Shown one piece after another: positions 11,498 to 52,737 of a stretch of DNA of 64,000 bases. Location of the stretch: positions 60,355,501 through 60,419,500 of the forward strand of contig CM066731.1 of assembly GCA_033961575.1 (NCBI GenBank), in the 5' to 3' direction. Numbering within the stretch: the first letter of the stretch is position 1; every line of letters starts with the position of its first letter. The DNA is from Aselliscus stoliczkanus (lineage: Eukaryota > Chordata > Mammalia > Chiroptera > Hipposideridae). A program made the translations under genes and the position numbers. The notes under the pieces were generated by a model, which was given only the letters and a program-made list of their open reading frames with translations, had not been told where the DNA came from and searched no databases.

Positions 11498-11925
11498 TTT
11501 TTGTTTTTTAAGATTTTACTGGGGAATCGGGGAAAGGAAACAGACAAGTTGCTGTCTTTTTGTTCTTCAGTCTAGTTGTGGAGGACGTTGCTTCACTGGC
11601 CCATGTTGGTATCGTCGTTGCGCTCTTCCTGGTTGAGGCAGACCAGTCACCGGACTCCGGATGGTCGCTCACCGCGGCTATTGGCAGCTCATACTGGCTG
11701 CCAGGCACTCACACTGGCTGCCGGCCACTCACTGTAGCCTATGGCAGCCCACTGCAGCAGGGGCTGCAACCTACACCATCGCCGGGGCTCGCACAGCCCA
11801 GCTCCAGGTGGAGCTGTTGTTAGCTGTAGAGGGCAGTGTCACTGGCCCTCATGTGGGATCCGAACCGGGGCCGCTGGCATCCCAAAACCAGCTCTTAACC
11901 AATGCGCCACTGGGCTGGCCCCTAT
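11498..11925 (-). mobile_element. tRNA-derived SINE, composite type C
   Basis: Minus-strand copy of the type C element. The plus strand shows the reversed tail 'agattttactggggaatcgg' and the reversed head ending 'caatgcgccactgggctgg'. The target-site duplication gtgggctgtttt is at 11485-11496 and 11926-11937 and is identical. Confidence 0.92.
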
Positions 11926-11937
11926 GTGGGCTGTTTT

Positions 11938-12879
11938 AACAATGTCTTTTTCACTCTTTGGTCTTAGTCCTACTCATCCTGAGCTTCTCAGCTTACAGGT
12001 AATTTTTTCACAGAGGACTCGCCTCCTCTCCCCTCCATCCTTCTCTCTCACAAACACTCTGCTTTCCCCCTTGAAAGCACTTAAAATATATCGTTATATT
12101 TTCATGTACGGTCTTCACACTTTAAGCTCGCGAGGGCGGCGTCCTACCTGTGTGGTCCCTCCCTGTATACTCCATGTCTTGACATCATGTTTGGAGCCAG
12201 AACGTTAGTGACAGCACAGCCCAAACAACCATACCGCTTGTAGCCGTTGTTTTTTTTTTCCCTCCCTTGATTTTTGCTTGTAACCTTTTTATTCGATGAA
12301 TTGGGTTTGACAGGGTGAAGTCATAAAGCAACTTAATTTTGTTTCATTGTCCCTTCAAACACACTCTGTGGGCTACTTTTTTTCCTGCCTGTGGATATGA
12401 TCTTAGGCAGGTCCTATAGCTTGTAAAGTCAGGTGAAGATCATACAAAGTCTCGTAAAGTCACAAAAACTAGTCTTAGTAGTTAAAGTCACTGCCGGGGC
12501 ATGATGAAAGTGGCAAATGTTTGCCCAACTTCAGCTCCTCCGGTCAGAGTGGGGCTGCCCAGCTCCCAGTGAGGGGAGGGCTGGGGACAGTGTCCCAGCA
12601 TCCCTGCCACACTCACCTCCACTTTCCCAATAGGGATCTTCTGCAGGCTGGGCTTGGGTGATGGTCAGCGCCTGGAAACCTGCGCTCAGAGCCTCTTCCC
12701 AGTGCTGGGAGGGGTCCAGCACCTGCTGTCCACATGGGAGTGGATCCCACCAGATCCTCCCAGTCCTTCTAAAGGAAAAGGAGGCAGAGGGAGCCCCTTG
12801 GTGACACACATGGCTCTTCTTGCTGAGGGCACCACAGCCTTCCTAGAAGACAAATCTGACCGAGGCTTTTCAGTCTTTA
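11938..12879. other. Unassigned intergenic sequence
   Basis: No gene recognised. Open frames of 90-155 codons here overlap the SINE or lack coding features. Confidence 0.5.
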
Positions 12880-13410
12880 TTTTTGTTCCTTTGCAACTCC
12901 TGACACTGCTGACCACTTCCTCCTTGGAGCCCTTTTCTTGGTTTTCATGACCTCTAGTATCTTGTCACCTCTTTCTGTTTCCTCTCAGGTGCTCTCAAAG
13001 ATTTGTGTTTCATTGACTGCTTCTCACATATCTTTGTTCCCTGGCTCAGTCTCTTTCAAGCCATCGTTGATTTCTTCTTTCACTACTCGATTGATTGAGT
13101 CACTCATTTATTCATCATCTGGCACAGTGCATGAAGCAACCCTCAGCTTCAAGGTCACATCCTCAGGGAAACCTTTTCTCAGCTCCCAGAGTCCAGCTCA
13201 AGTTCAGCCTTCTATCTGAGATACCTACTATCTGAGGTACCTGGTACTAACCCTGTTCTAGAACTTTCCCAACTGTTCTAATTATGGTCTGGGATGTCTG
13301 CCTCTCCCACTGGACTGAGTCCTTGGAGACAGAGGCTGTGTTCTAGTGATTTTTGTATCTCTGTAATATCCAGGAAGAGTCTATTAGTGTTTGTTGAATA
13401 CATGAAAATA
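12880..13410 (+). repeat. L2 LINE fossil
   Basis: The text contains L2-like 3' sequence: 'ctgacactgctgaccactt', then 'gactgagtccttggagacag', and the terminal 'gtgtttgttgaatacatgaa'. It is heavily decayed, so the boundaries are approximate. Confidence 0.6.
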
Positions 13411-13559
13411 ATGTGTAAGCTATTTTACTGTGCATTACTAGTATTCTACAATTAGTGCTAACCTTATCTTTGCCAAACTCCTTGGGACCAAATCTAATGA
13501 TCTTCTTCTAAGGCGGGCTTGGGTGGAGGGGAGGTGTGGGGTGGGACAGGATGAGGACC

Positions 13560-13690
13560 AGGGGCTCCATCAATAAACTTGTGTTCAAAGTCTAGCTTTG
13601 CCACTTACTAAGTCACTTCATCCCTCTGAGATTGAGTGTAAAACAGGGTGAAGATTGGGTCCAGCCTATATAGGGTGTTTGTGGAGAAAA
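13560..13690. repeat. MIR-like SINE fragment
   Basis: The segment 'agctttgccacttactaagt' followed by 'cttcatccctctgagattgag' is characteristic of the MIR core. It is divergent, and its orientation was not settled. Confidence 0.5.
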
Positions 13691-16189
13691 AAATCAGGGA
13701 GGAAAGCAATTACAATAATAATTGGGACTTAGCAAGCCTTCAACAAATGCTAGCCATTTTTACTGAATTTCATGCAATCTAAGAATTCACCAGCTTTTTT
13801 TTTTAATTCCTTATTTTGTGTATACCAAGAAAAATGCTGCCAATTGTGACATGTCATTGGCCGAAAGACCCATTCCTATTTCAGAGATACTAAAGTATGG
13901 GGTAGGAGGAGAAAATTTTAGAATCAATAAAGTACAGTATTATTGTTGTCTAACAGAAAAAAAGATTGTGGAGGATAAAGAATGGGTTGCGGGAGGGTAT
14001 TTGGGGGACTAAGGTAGGAGAGGTTGGTCTTTTGCTATATAACAGGATGTAAAAGTGCAAATACCCATCTCTTCCATTTCAGATGCAAGATGTCAGACAT
14101 TGGTACCTAGCTGCATGCAGGGAAAGATGAAGATGCAGTTCACGGAATCGATGTAAATGATGAAGAACAGACATCGGCAGAGCTAAAGGAGAACGAGGAC
14201 AGGGTAGCAGCCCATTAAACCTAAGCTTCTCTGAAATGAGAAACACCAGGTAAAAAATATCCTACATAACTGATAACTTCAGTTTTTCAGGCATTTTAGG
14301 AAATATCATGAAGAAATGAGTTTCTAATACTTTTAAAGCCAAACTTTCAGATCTGTGAATGAAGTTCTGGACCTACTTTCCACCGGGGGCCTGCCGTTGG
14401 TCATTCTATCACATCAGATCATAGTAGTGTGCAGATAAGTGTAAGAGTACTATGTTAGATGGAAATTCAAGCCTGCATAGAGAAACAGCTGAAATAATCA
14501 ATGCAAAAAACAAAACAAAACAAAACAAACAAAAACCAGAAAACCTCATGATCGAAAGTGTCTCCTTTGGTAGAGAATTTGTGACATTAGGTAAAAAAAA
14601 AATGCAAAGAACAAATGTCAAGGGCAGCTGGGTTAATGAGTACAGAGAGTAAGTACAGCTGCTCTTACCTCTGGAGACTAGAGTGCTGACGTGGCTGGAA
14701 CATGAACAGAAAATTAGGGTGGTGATTACAGCAGCCCCTAACAGGCACTTACTCCCCATCAATATATAATGGGGCATGATTGGCACTGCCTGCCGAACAA
14801 GAGAGGCCGGACTGTAATTAGAAGGTAGGCGCTCATCAAAATACAGCAAAACAAGGAGACCAGTGATTACTTAAACCTGAAACTACGTTCCACAAGATGG
14901 CTTTGCTTTTAAAATCCTTTATTCTGTTTTGGAGTTCAGAAACAAAAAAAAAGACAACAACAACAAAACCCAAAACACACAGGCGATGCAAAACTAAGAT
15001 GCTGTATAATAGAAGACTAAATGAAATGAGATGGAGCTATCTGCAGAAGAACCATACTTTATAATTTCAGTGGAAATCACTGCAGAGTATTTCTCTTATT
15101 TCAGAAATAGGTTTGTTTTTGTTAAGTGGTTATTCCCCCCATTTCATTTGTCTATATCTTTGTTTCTGCATTGAGACTAAGTTGACGCACCATACCCTAA
15201 TATGAAAAGAGAAACCACTTCTGGGTTTGAACTAGGACTTTCTATTCGTTGGAATGATAATTGTGCAGCTAGGAAGGTTCTCTCGAAAGATCAGGTTGAA
15301 GCAAACCTTACATATTTTCTTTTGAATTTTTCAAAGCTTCCTATGTATATTAGGATTTAAGTAAATCACCAATCTTCTAACATATTTCTGGTCATTTTCT
15401 AGGCCTTAATCATACAGAATTGAATTCACTTTTTAAAAACCACCCTTGATTACTTGATTTTCCATTTTTTATATACTTAGCATATACAAGTCTAGACATT
15501 TTCCCCTCCTGACCTAAGTTACAAATAACCCCTGTCTTCCAGTTTTGTTTATTATGAATGACATCAACTGCTCTCACCTCTGGAGACTAGAGAAATAGAA
15601 AGGACCACTCTGATTAGTCAGGAGATCACTAGTAACCTAAATTACAATAGTTTGGTAAAACTGCATTAATTTCTAATTGTTTTCATAAGGAACTTTATTA
15701 TTGTTTCTCATATTTGATGGAGGAAAAAAGGATTTGTCCAGAAGTCAATCAGCAAATATACCCCTGAGTCTTTAGATTTGTCTGAGTCTTTAGATTTTCG
15801 TCTAAATTTGATTCTTCCCATTAGAAGGTAAGGCAACTCTAAGCAGCTAAAAAGTCTCTAGGAGTTGTACACGCCATCTAAATGAAACTGGTTTCATAAG
15901 CCACAGGTATCTAATTCGTTAAACTACCATTCTTTAGAAACTATACAGGTGGGATTCAGTTCAGTCTTAGGTGTTTATGAACTTCTGCGCTGGGTAAGCA
16001 TACCTGCCAAGTCTTCCAAGGATTAAATGGCAGTAATGTTGGCTTGAACATTTCACGAGCTTTGTTGGTCCGCCAGCTCCAGGGTAGTGACTATGGGACA
16101 CTGTAGTTGCATTGGAGAGAGCACGAGTGCTCAAGACTTTGTCTATGGTCTTCTAGGGAACAGTAGTAACGACTACAATGATTCCATGC
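13691..16189. other. Intergenic interval with two small internal repeats
   Basis: No gene recognised in about 2.5 kb. A motif 'acctctggagactaga' occurs twice, at about 14667 and 15578. The phrase 'gagtctttagatttg/t' is duplicated in tandem at about 15765-15800. A 146-codon minus frame at 14409-14849 is hydrophobic but crosses A-rich noncoding runs and looks accidental. Confidence 0.5.
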
Positions 16190-16742
16190 TTACCATGGGC
16201 CATTCCCTGTGCTGTCTGTCAGGACCTTATGAGCTAACAACTGGCATTTAATAAGCATCAGGCATGGAGTTATGCACTGTCCCAGTTCTCAGAACTACTT
16301 TGTGGGGTAGATGCTAATACTTAACCTGAGGAAACCAAGGCACGAACATTGGGCCACACAGAGCTGTCAAGGAGGAGTCAAGATTTGAACTCTGGTCTGC
16401 TGGTCTTGCCATTGTGTGTATGTGTTCGTATTAACAGAAATCAGTAAGGATGAAGTTTGGATCTTCAAAATGGAAGAGTTTTTTTTTTTCTCCCTTAGGC
16501 CAAGTTAAGGTCAAAGTTATTAATGATCATGAATTAGACTAGGCACGAACATTGGGCCACACAGAGCTGTCAAGGAGGAGTCAAGATTTGAACTCTGGTC
16601 TGCTGGTCTTGCCATTGTGTGTACGTGTTCGTATTAACAGAAATCAGTAAGATGAAGTTTGGATCTTCAAAATGGAAGAGTCTTTTTTTTCCTCCCTTAG
16701 GCCAAGTTAAGGTCAAAGTTATTAATGATGATGAATTAGACT
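16190..16742 (+). repeat. MIR fragment with a 203-bp tandem duplication
   Basis: The MIR-like core 'gggccacacagagctgtcaa' to 'tttgaactctggtctgctgg' appears twice. Copy 1 is about 16338-16540 and copy 2 about 16541-16742. They differ by only a handful of substitutions and one-base indels, so the duplication is far younger than the MIR itself. The unit also includes an oligo-T run and a non-MIR tail. Confidence 0.85.
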
Positions 16743-17340
16743 GTGTGATGGACCAAAACCTCTAAAATGTTCTTCTGATTGACTTGTTTTCAGGACACCC
16801 CAAATGTTTGATTTCAGCCATTAAGGAAATACATTCATCATCTGTTCATCATCTTTTCACCAAAAATGGTGAAGCTAGACAAACTGGATTAGTTTTTTCC
16901 CAAATGGTGTTGCATAAAGCTCGTCATTGCGGGGTGCAGGTACTGAATGGAGCTTTTTGTAAAGCACAGCATGCTTGGGTAAACACACCCGTTTGTCTTT
17001 CAATTACTGGGCTCTCTGCTGTCTTCACAAGATAAGAGTTGAGACATGGAGGTGTGTTACCTTCTGCATATGGTTAATAGCTTTAAAAAAGTGCTCAGAA
17101 ACCAAATTAACAAAGCCCATTACTGTGTTTGACCTCTTGACTCTCTTGACTCTCATGTCATCCTAGTGGCCCAGGCTTTACACCCAGGGCTTCTAAAACA
17201 CCTAGAGATTCAGGCCCCCTCCATGTGCCCCCATCAGGCCCTGGGCTACTATTCCTTGGGCTACTATTCTTCCTCCTAACATTTGCTAATTAATGTCTGC
17301 TTTGAAATTCCGTCTGGTGTTGAGTGCTGAAGTTTGTTTT
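16743..17340. other. Unassigned intergenic sequence
   Basis: No gene or young repeat recognised. Confidence 0.5.
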
Positions 17341-17344
17341 TTTT

Positions 17345-17576
17345 CGTTTGTTTTTTAGCTGAGCCATCCTGCCACCTGTTGGCAGCTCAGCGGCAGCTCA
17401 GGTCGGGCTGGGCATCGAATTGCTGTTGCTCAGAGCTCAGCTCGCACTCTTTTTTTGAGGGCAGTGTCACTGGCTCTCACATGTGGGACCCAAACCGTAG
17501 CCACTGCGCCACTCAGCCGGCCCATCAGCTCACGCTCTTGAGCGAGCTCTTAACCAACTGAGCCACTTGGCCAGCC
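17345..17576 (-). mobile_element. SINE type B interrupted by a SINE type A
   Basis: Type B sequence (reversed 'agctgagccatcctgccacc') runs from about 17355 to 17450. A type A element, also reversed, follows at about 17452-17524 ('gagggcagtgtcactggctc' to 'cactcagccggccc'). Type B then resumes to 17576 ending 'ccacttggccagcc'. The target 'agctc[g/-]cactct' is repeated on both sides of the inner element ('agctcgcactct' / 'agctcacgctct'). Confidence 0.82.
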
Positions 17577-18700
17577 TTTGTGTTGCAATTTTATAGTAGT
17601 TGACCCTTAACTAAGTTACCTATCACACCTAGTGTGGTCTTTATGTTTAAGCATTACCCTAGAATTTTCCCCAAGCTTACTTTTGAAGTCACTCATTTAG
17701 GAATGCAAACAGGTGATCAGTATCATTGTCATTTCTTTAAAAATTTCTATTGTTGTCCATGTAGACAGGCAGAACTAGTTTTCAATGAAAACATCTGGCA
17801 ACACCTTGGAGATACAGGGTGTCTTCAGCAATCGCTAACATCTGTGCAACAAAGTTTCTCTCCCCTTTCCTCATCTACACAAGCTTTGCCCCAGGGTTAG
17901 TTCTTAATTTAGGGACCGTGGAGGATTACTTAATTTTAGAACGTAGCTAATACTTTTTTCCAGAATAGTCCATCCGGGCCACTCACAGCTGTATTCTAAA
18001 ATGCAGGCAAGAGGGCATTTTACAGAAGGAAAGACTAAACTGCAGAATGGCAAAGCCACTAGTTCAAGGTCACTCAATGAGTCCAAGACAGCTTTCCAGG
18101 TTGATGGTCCTACTGTGATGCTTCCCATCAGGCTTTAATGTTTGAGCTGAGGCCAGGTGACTGACAGCCTCTGTAGGGTCTGGAAGCCAAGAAAGACAAG
18201 ACTTTGCTCAGAGCATTAGGAAGGCGGTCTAGGGCTTATAATTTACAGCTGTAATTGTGTATTTTCGTGTCTTGTAAAATTTTAATTACACATCATAGGC
18301 TTTTTTGTTCTTTTCCCTAAACCCACAATGTATGCTGTAGAACGTAAGTCCTATAAATAACTCCACAGGAAGATGGTTCTATAACTAAACGAGTTGGGAA
18401 CCACTGCATCTTCTGTCCCCACTGTGTCCACCTTCTCGGTGCGTCAGGAAGCACATTTGCACGTAAAGGACTGAACAGGCCTGTGGCAAAGGAACACCTT
18501 CAGGTTGGCTAACCCAGCAGTCCCTGAATTTATGTGGTTATGAACCATTTTTTCCCCACGGTAGCCCTAATCACTGTGTTTTGTAGACACCCTTTTTAGG
18601 GAAGCCTCTTCTAAATGTCTGTCAAGAGTGTACTCTGTGAGCATGATATATTTTATGAGATTATATTCTAAAATTGCATAAAACTTGTAACAATGAAGAA
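17577..18700. other. Intergenic sequence downstream of TRAM1
   Basis: No gene or young repeat recognised between the SINE and the inferred TRAM1 cleavage site. Confidence 0.5.
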
Positions 18701-18719
18701 AACGTCCAGGATACAGCTT

Positions 18720-20209
18720 GTGAAAGTAAAAATTTTTTTTATTTTGATTGATTTCTCAATGAATGGTTTGATATAATGCCAGTTTTTAATGGCAAAGATT
18801 TGGTTCCACTGAAACTCCATGATGCTACAGAGAGCTACTATTTTTTCCAGGAAGTAGGTAAACAGCTGGAAACGGAAAGCACGACTTTCTAGCAGCATGG
18901 CAACTCATTATGCTGCAGACCTGGCAGGTCTGCACCTTTTATCTACAAATGGCACAAACCTTAGCTGGTGACCAAAGTGAGAAATGGGGAATAAGAGGTG
19001 AACGCTGAAAGGACCAATATTATCTACTGTAAAGACAACAAAAAACCCAACACAGCTACAAGGATTTTAAAGGATAATTATAGAAAAGAGAACCAAATAT
19101 TTTACTCAAATGTTTTTTTAGAGCCTTTCTGTAGAGATACAAATATATATATATTTTTATCCAAAAATATGTTTTATACAGATAAATGCTTCTCAATTAA
19201 AGATGGGACCAAAGCTATAGTTATAACATAAAGCACTGTTTTTTAAGACTATTTATCCACCTGAATTTTCAATTTAAGATTAGTGCATTAAATGTTTTCC
19301 AAATATAATTACCTGACATTCTTTTTATAGATATAAATCAAGTAGGCATTATCATTTGTAGGTTAAACAATGTTTTTTCTAAGATGCTGCACATATCGAA
19401 TGTATGACAAGCCCCATTAAGAATCATTATTAATAAACATATCAAAAAGGGCTATATCAGATTTTCTTCTTTTAGTAACTATTGAATTCTCAGATTTCCA
19501 GTTTACAAGTATTGAAAATACACAAGAAAGATTTTACTTTACAAGTACTTTTCTGTTAATAGAAGATATTTTGATTCAATATATGGTAATAAATCTCCAC
19601 ACATTGTAACCAATAGTATGTTTTTTTTTCCTTAAAAAAATGGGGAAGTAACACTAATAACCACTACCTATAAAATAAAGCACACAATTATTTTGGCGAA
19701 TTTACAAATCTTTTTCCCTGGTGTAAAGGCTACAAAAGTTCCTAAAAATTAGAGCACACTGAAAACATATTAAAGTTTGACATCTAATTTTAGTATTTCC
19801 ATTTTACCCTGAAAGATAACTTAAAAAATATGACCTTGCTGGAACAGGCCATCTTGCTAATATAAAAAATTGGTGAGAGCAAGAAATTGTATCATTGGTA
19901 TGTAGAATATTTGTAAATAGTTATCCAAATCACTAGAAAAATGTTCAAAGATAAAAACAAAATAAAATATGGTGGTGGTCCCTAAGCTATTTTGAAGGCA
20001 AGTGGCTTAGTCTAAGCTAAAATATTTTTCTCACTCATAGTAATTATCTTCCCCTCAATTGCCCTTTAAAAAATGCATGAAACAGTACAATAGCGAGAAT
20101 CAAAGAGCACAGACTGTATTTTGAAGAACAGAAAAAAAATTTCTAGTGCTGAAAGATATAGTAAAAAGCAGATTTCTTTGGGGACATTTAAACAATTAGA
20201 TTAGAATCA
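18720..20209 (-). other. TRAM1: TRAM1 3' untranslated region
   Basis: AT-rich sequence free of SINEs runs from the stop codon to a canonical AATAAA on the minus strand at 18738-18743. Cleavage would fall near 18715-18725. The resulting length of about 1.5 kb is what I expect for mammalian TRAM1. The end point is inferred from the signal and not from a transcript. Other weaker AATAAA-like sites occur within it, so shorter forms are possible. Confidence 0.7.
18738..18743 (-). terminator. TRAM1: Poly(A) signal AATAAA for TRAM1
   Basis: Canonical hexamer on the minus strand about 1.47 kb past the TRAM1 stop codon. Chosen over nearer AT-rich matches because it gives the expected UTR length. Confidence 0.55.
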
Positions 20210-49119
<28,910 letters not shown>

Positions 49120-49163
49120 TCACTTCCCATCCCACAGCTAGTACGCAGCCGCTGGGGCCGCCC

Positions 49164-49167
<4 letters not shown>

Positions 49168-49195
<28 letters not shown>
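49168..49195. repeat. 28-base A run inside the CpG island
   Basis: Uninterrupted A28 on plus (T28 on the TRAM1 strand), about 180 bases upstream of the TRAM1 start codon, flanked directly by CpG-rich sequence. No SINE body is attached. Confidence 0.98.
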
Positions 49196-49197
<2 letters not shown>

Positions 49198-49450
49198 GAG
49201 CCCACAGCGGGGCGGAGCATGCGCACCCGGGAGACGGCGCTCGCTCGGGCCGCGGCCGCCGCTGCGGGCCCACAGCGCCGCCTGGGGGCTGGAGGCCGTC
49301 GGCCCGCTGCCCGGCGAGGGTTAGCGCCCGGAGCGGCGTGTCCTGCGCTCTGCCCCAGGCCAGGGGTTGGGAGTCGTTTGACGCGCGAGTCCGCTGCGGG
49401 AGCCGCTGGCCGCCACGTGCTGTAGCGTGCATGGGCTGCGAGCGTGATTT

Positions 49451-50343
49451 CCCGCGCTCCTGGCCACCGTGGGCTCGGGATACAGTGCCTGCTTCCCTAC
49501 TGGCACCTGAAAGCCACTGTCACCAAGATCATCTCAACACATGACTGCTACCTAACTACACAAGGGTATGCTGCATTCTTCTGTTTTAGCGTCGGCCTCA
49601 AAAATGAATTAAAGACTTATTTTAAACGCTCCTGGGAACGTTTTCCTATTTGTAGGTTTGAACTACAGTAGTTTTTAAAAAAGAACAGTTCCTATTGGGG
49701 CCCACCTACCCGGCCCCCACTGAAGACCATGGGATGGATCAGTTTGTCTTTACTTGGTTCAGACTTATTATTAACAACACTTCTTAGGAATCTAGGGAGA
49801 TGGTAAAAAAGGTTGGTGGGTTTGACGCATCCTCCTCTTTCCTCTTTCCGCTAAAACCAAGACTGCTTTGTATTGTTTTATCCAGATGAATTGCACTACC
49901 ATTTACCCATTTGCCAAATCTAGAAATCAGTCATCCTGCACTGACTCCTTTCAGCATCCTTCCACATCCAAACTATTATCAAATCCAGGCAATTTTGTCC
50001 CCCTTTCCTGGAAAGGCACTGTTACAGCCTCAGGAGGGGACTTCCTTCTTGCCTACAATATTACAACTCTAGTGAGTCGCTCAGTGGTTTAAGAACATGG
50101 GTTTTTGAATCAGAATTCTGCCACTTATTACCTATATGATCATGGACAAGTTATTTCATCTCAATGAGGCTTGATTTCCTCTTTATGTATTTCTTTATTA
50201 AAAAATATTTATTGGGCATCTACCACGTGCTACACTGGGGGTACAGAACTGAATGCAAAATACAAATTAACCTATCTTTTTGGACTTTCATTCTACAGGT
50301 GGGAGAAAAACCTTTAAACAAGATTTAAAAATTAAAACCTGTT
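49451..50343. other. Intergenic sequence upstream of TRAM1
   Basis: No exon recognised. A MIR-like piece ('ttttgaatcagaattctgcc' and 'catggacaagttatttcatc') occupies about 50085-50190. Confidence 0.55.
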
Positions 50344-50357
50344 AAATTGAGATGAAG

Positions 50358-50460
50358 GGGCCGGCCGAGTGGCGCGGTGGTTAAGCGCTGGCTTGGGAAG
50401 CCAGTGGCCCCGGTTCGGGTCCCACATATGAAGGCCAGTGACAGTGCCCTTAAAAAAAAA
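50358..50460 (+). mobile_element. SINE type A
   Basis: Near-consensus short SINE with the identical target duplication aaattgagatgaag at 50344-50357 and 50461-50474. Confidence 0.95.
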
Positions 50461-50819
50461 AAATTGAGATGAAGATCCCAGAGAAAATGAAAGCAAGGGG
50501 AATGGGAGCGTGAAGTTGCATTTGTCTGAAGACCTGAAGGAGGTGAGAGAGCAAGCCATGTGGATATCATCTATAAAAGGGATATTTGTATGCCAACTTT
50601 AGCAATTAGATGATTCAAGGAAAGTGCTTAGGAGAACATCAGGGCTCTATAAATATTACTATTATTGTTTTCCTCCTTTCTGGTCAAATGGCTACAAGTT
50701 TCATTCACCTCTAAGTCACCTTCCAATTTTTACATTAGAATGATGCGTCAAACAGGCTCAAGATTTTTGGCTGTTTTCCTTTTTCCTTCATGGACAGCTA
50801 GTATGACTAAATAGGGCTT

Positions 50820-51070
50820 TATGATTTGGCCCCTTCCTACCCAAACAGGTTCAAACCCTGCTTCTGTAGGCCCCCATCTCAGCACCGGCATTACTGGCTT
50901 GACACACTATATACCATCTAGCATGCTGTCTTCTCAGGCTCTCCCCTGGCTTTGTGTCTGTTGCTGCTTCTGTCTGTAATTTTTTCTCCTCTCCCCTCAT
51001 ATACCCAGAACACTTCAATTCTCATTCACGTGTGACCTCTTTGAAACCTTCACTGACCTCTTTCACTGTC
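50820..51070 (+). repeat. L2 LINE fossil
   Basis: Contains 'ttctcattcacgtgtgacct' and 'ctttgaaaccttcactgacc', typical of the end of L2. Diverged. Confidence 0.55.
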
Positions 51071-51089
51071 TCTTATGATTCAGTTGTAT

Positions 51090-51410
51090 TTTTTAACAGC
51101 TTTATTGAGATATAATTTATATCGCATAGTTAACCTATTTCAGGTATACAATTTTTAAAATTTATTGGGGTGATATTGGTTAATAAAATTATATACATTT
51201 CAAGTGTACAATCTATAATATATCATCTATATATTGCATTGTGTGTTCACCACCCAGTCAAATCTCCTTCCATCACCATATATTTGACCCCCTAAGGTGG
51301 AGTGTACAATTTGATGGTTTTAAATATATTTACAAAGTTGTGCAACCATCACCATAAACTAGCTTTAGAACTTTTGTATTATCCCCCCAAAAAAGACTTA
51401 GTCTTTTTTC
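51090..51410 (-). mobile_element. L1 3'-end fragments, one nested in another
   Basis: An old L1 3' end (reversed, 'acagctttattgagatataa') is split by a younger-looking L1-type 3' segment ('ttattggggtgatattggtt' to 'tccttccatcaccatatat'). The outer element resumes at 'gtgtacaatttgatggttt'. The flanks 'ggtatacaattttt' and 'gtgtacaatttgat' resemble each other and may be the target duplication. Confidence 0.65.
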
Positions 51411-52440
51411 TTGAAACTCATATACCTGGAATGGGATGTTTTCAAGACTTGCTTAGCAAAGGTTATAATGGAAGGTCATTTGGGAATTAATTGTTCCACT
51501 GAGTTTTTAAATTGGAATTGACTATTTCAAACCTTAAAATTTAATTAGTTTTCACCCTTTAAGAGAAAATACCCCCACTGGGTCTTTCAATTGCATAACC
51601 CTACCATACTCTGGTCAGCCATAGGGCTTGAGATGACCACTGGATTTGGCAAGACACAGGATGTGTGGTTGTGTCAATTTGGGTTTTCCAGGAAACAGAT
51701 GCTAAGACAGAGTTGGAATTGTAAGAGATTTATTGCCAATAACAGTTGTGAAAAATAGAGGGGAGAGGAGTCAGTAGGGAAAGCCTACGGACTATAATTC
51801 AGGTGTGACGTCTGTGAAAGGAAGGAAGGGGAATTGGACAGGAAGAGCCTCAGACTAAGCTGCAGACTGAGATGCAGTCTGAGAAGGATTCAGCCACCCT
51901 AGTGGAGCTCCAGCACACTGGGCAGAAATGGTGGGTCCTGTACCCCTACTGTGCTCAGTCAGGGGCTAGAGACACCCCTGCCTTGCATTCCTGCCATCTT
52001 CCAGAGAAGGTCACAGGAGGCCTTCCCCACTGCTTGCTCTTGGGCTCTGGTAACCACTCCTTGCCCTTGGCCCTGGAGGCACTCCATTGTTAATAGTCTC
52101 AGGTACTGCACTATCTCTTGCGGCCTCCTTATACTCTCCCCATACCTTTGAAGAGTTCTTTTATGACAGTTTCCCCTAATGACCCAATTTGAATGTACCA
52201 TTTGCTCCTGCTAAGACCCTGACTCATGACAAAATGTCATTAATGACCTTGAAGAGAGCATTTTCTTTGGAATGGTAGAAATAAATGGCTGATTTGAAGT
52301 GGGTTTCACAGGGAATGGGAAGTGGCAAGATGGAGGCATGAGTATAAGCAACTCATTTGAGGGTGTTTTCCTGTAGTAGGAGGCAGAGAAATGGGCAAGT
52401 AGCTGGAGAGGGGTCTAAGGAAGGTTTTTGTTTTCTTTTT
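51411..52440. other. Unassigned intergenic sequence
   Basis: No gene or repeat recognised. Confidence 0.5.
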
Positions 52441-52445
52441 GAGAC

Positions 52446-52600
52446 TCTTTTATTATTTATTTATTTATTTATTTATTTTTATTTTTATTTTTTTAGCTGA
52501 GCTATCCTGCCACCTGTTGGCAGCTCAACGGCAGCTCAGCTCGGGCTGGGCATCGAGGGCTGGGCATCGAACTGCTGTTGCTCAGAGCTCAGCTCGTTGT
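52446..52600 (-). mobile_element. SINE type B, truncated, with (TTTA)n tail
   Basis: The reversed type B body starts at 'agctgagctatcctgccacc' after a (ttta)n stretch (52448-52490) that is its grown A-rich tail. The phrase 'ggctgggcatcga' is duplicated in tandem. The 5' end of the SINE is missing and replaced by an oligo-T. Confidence 0.85.
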
Positions 52601-52737
52601 TTTTTTTTTGGATGTGATCTATTATGACATGTTTACACACGGAGGGAATGACTATTAGAGAGAGAAATTTCTTCTACAGGGGATACTTGCAGATGCAAAG
52701 TCCTCATATAGGTAAGAGGTGATGACATCTAGTGCAC

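Noticed and set aside
14409..14849. 146-codon hydrophobic minus frame
   Set aside because: No family resemblance. It spans runs of 'aaaac' repeats and an A stretch, and its hydrophobicity comes from T-rich antisense of A-rich DNA.
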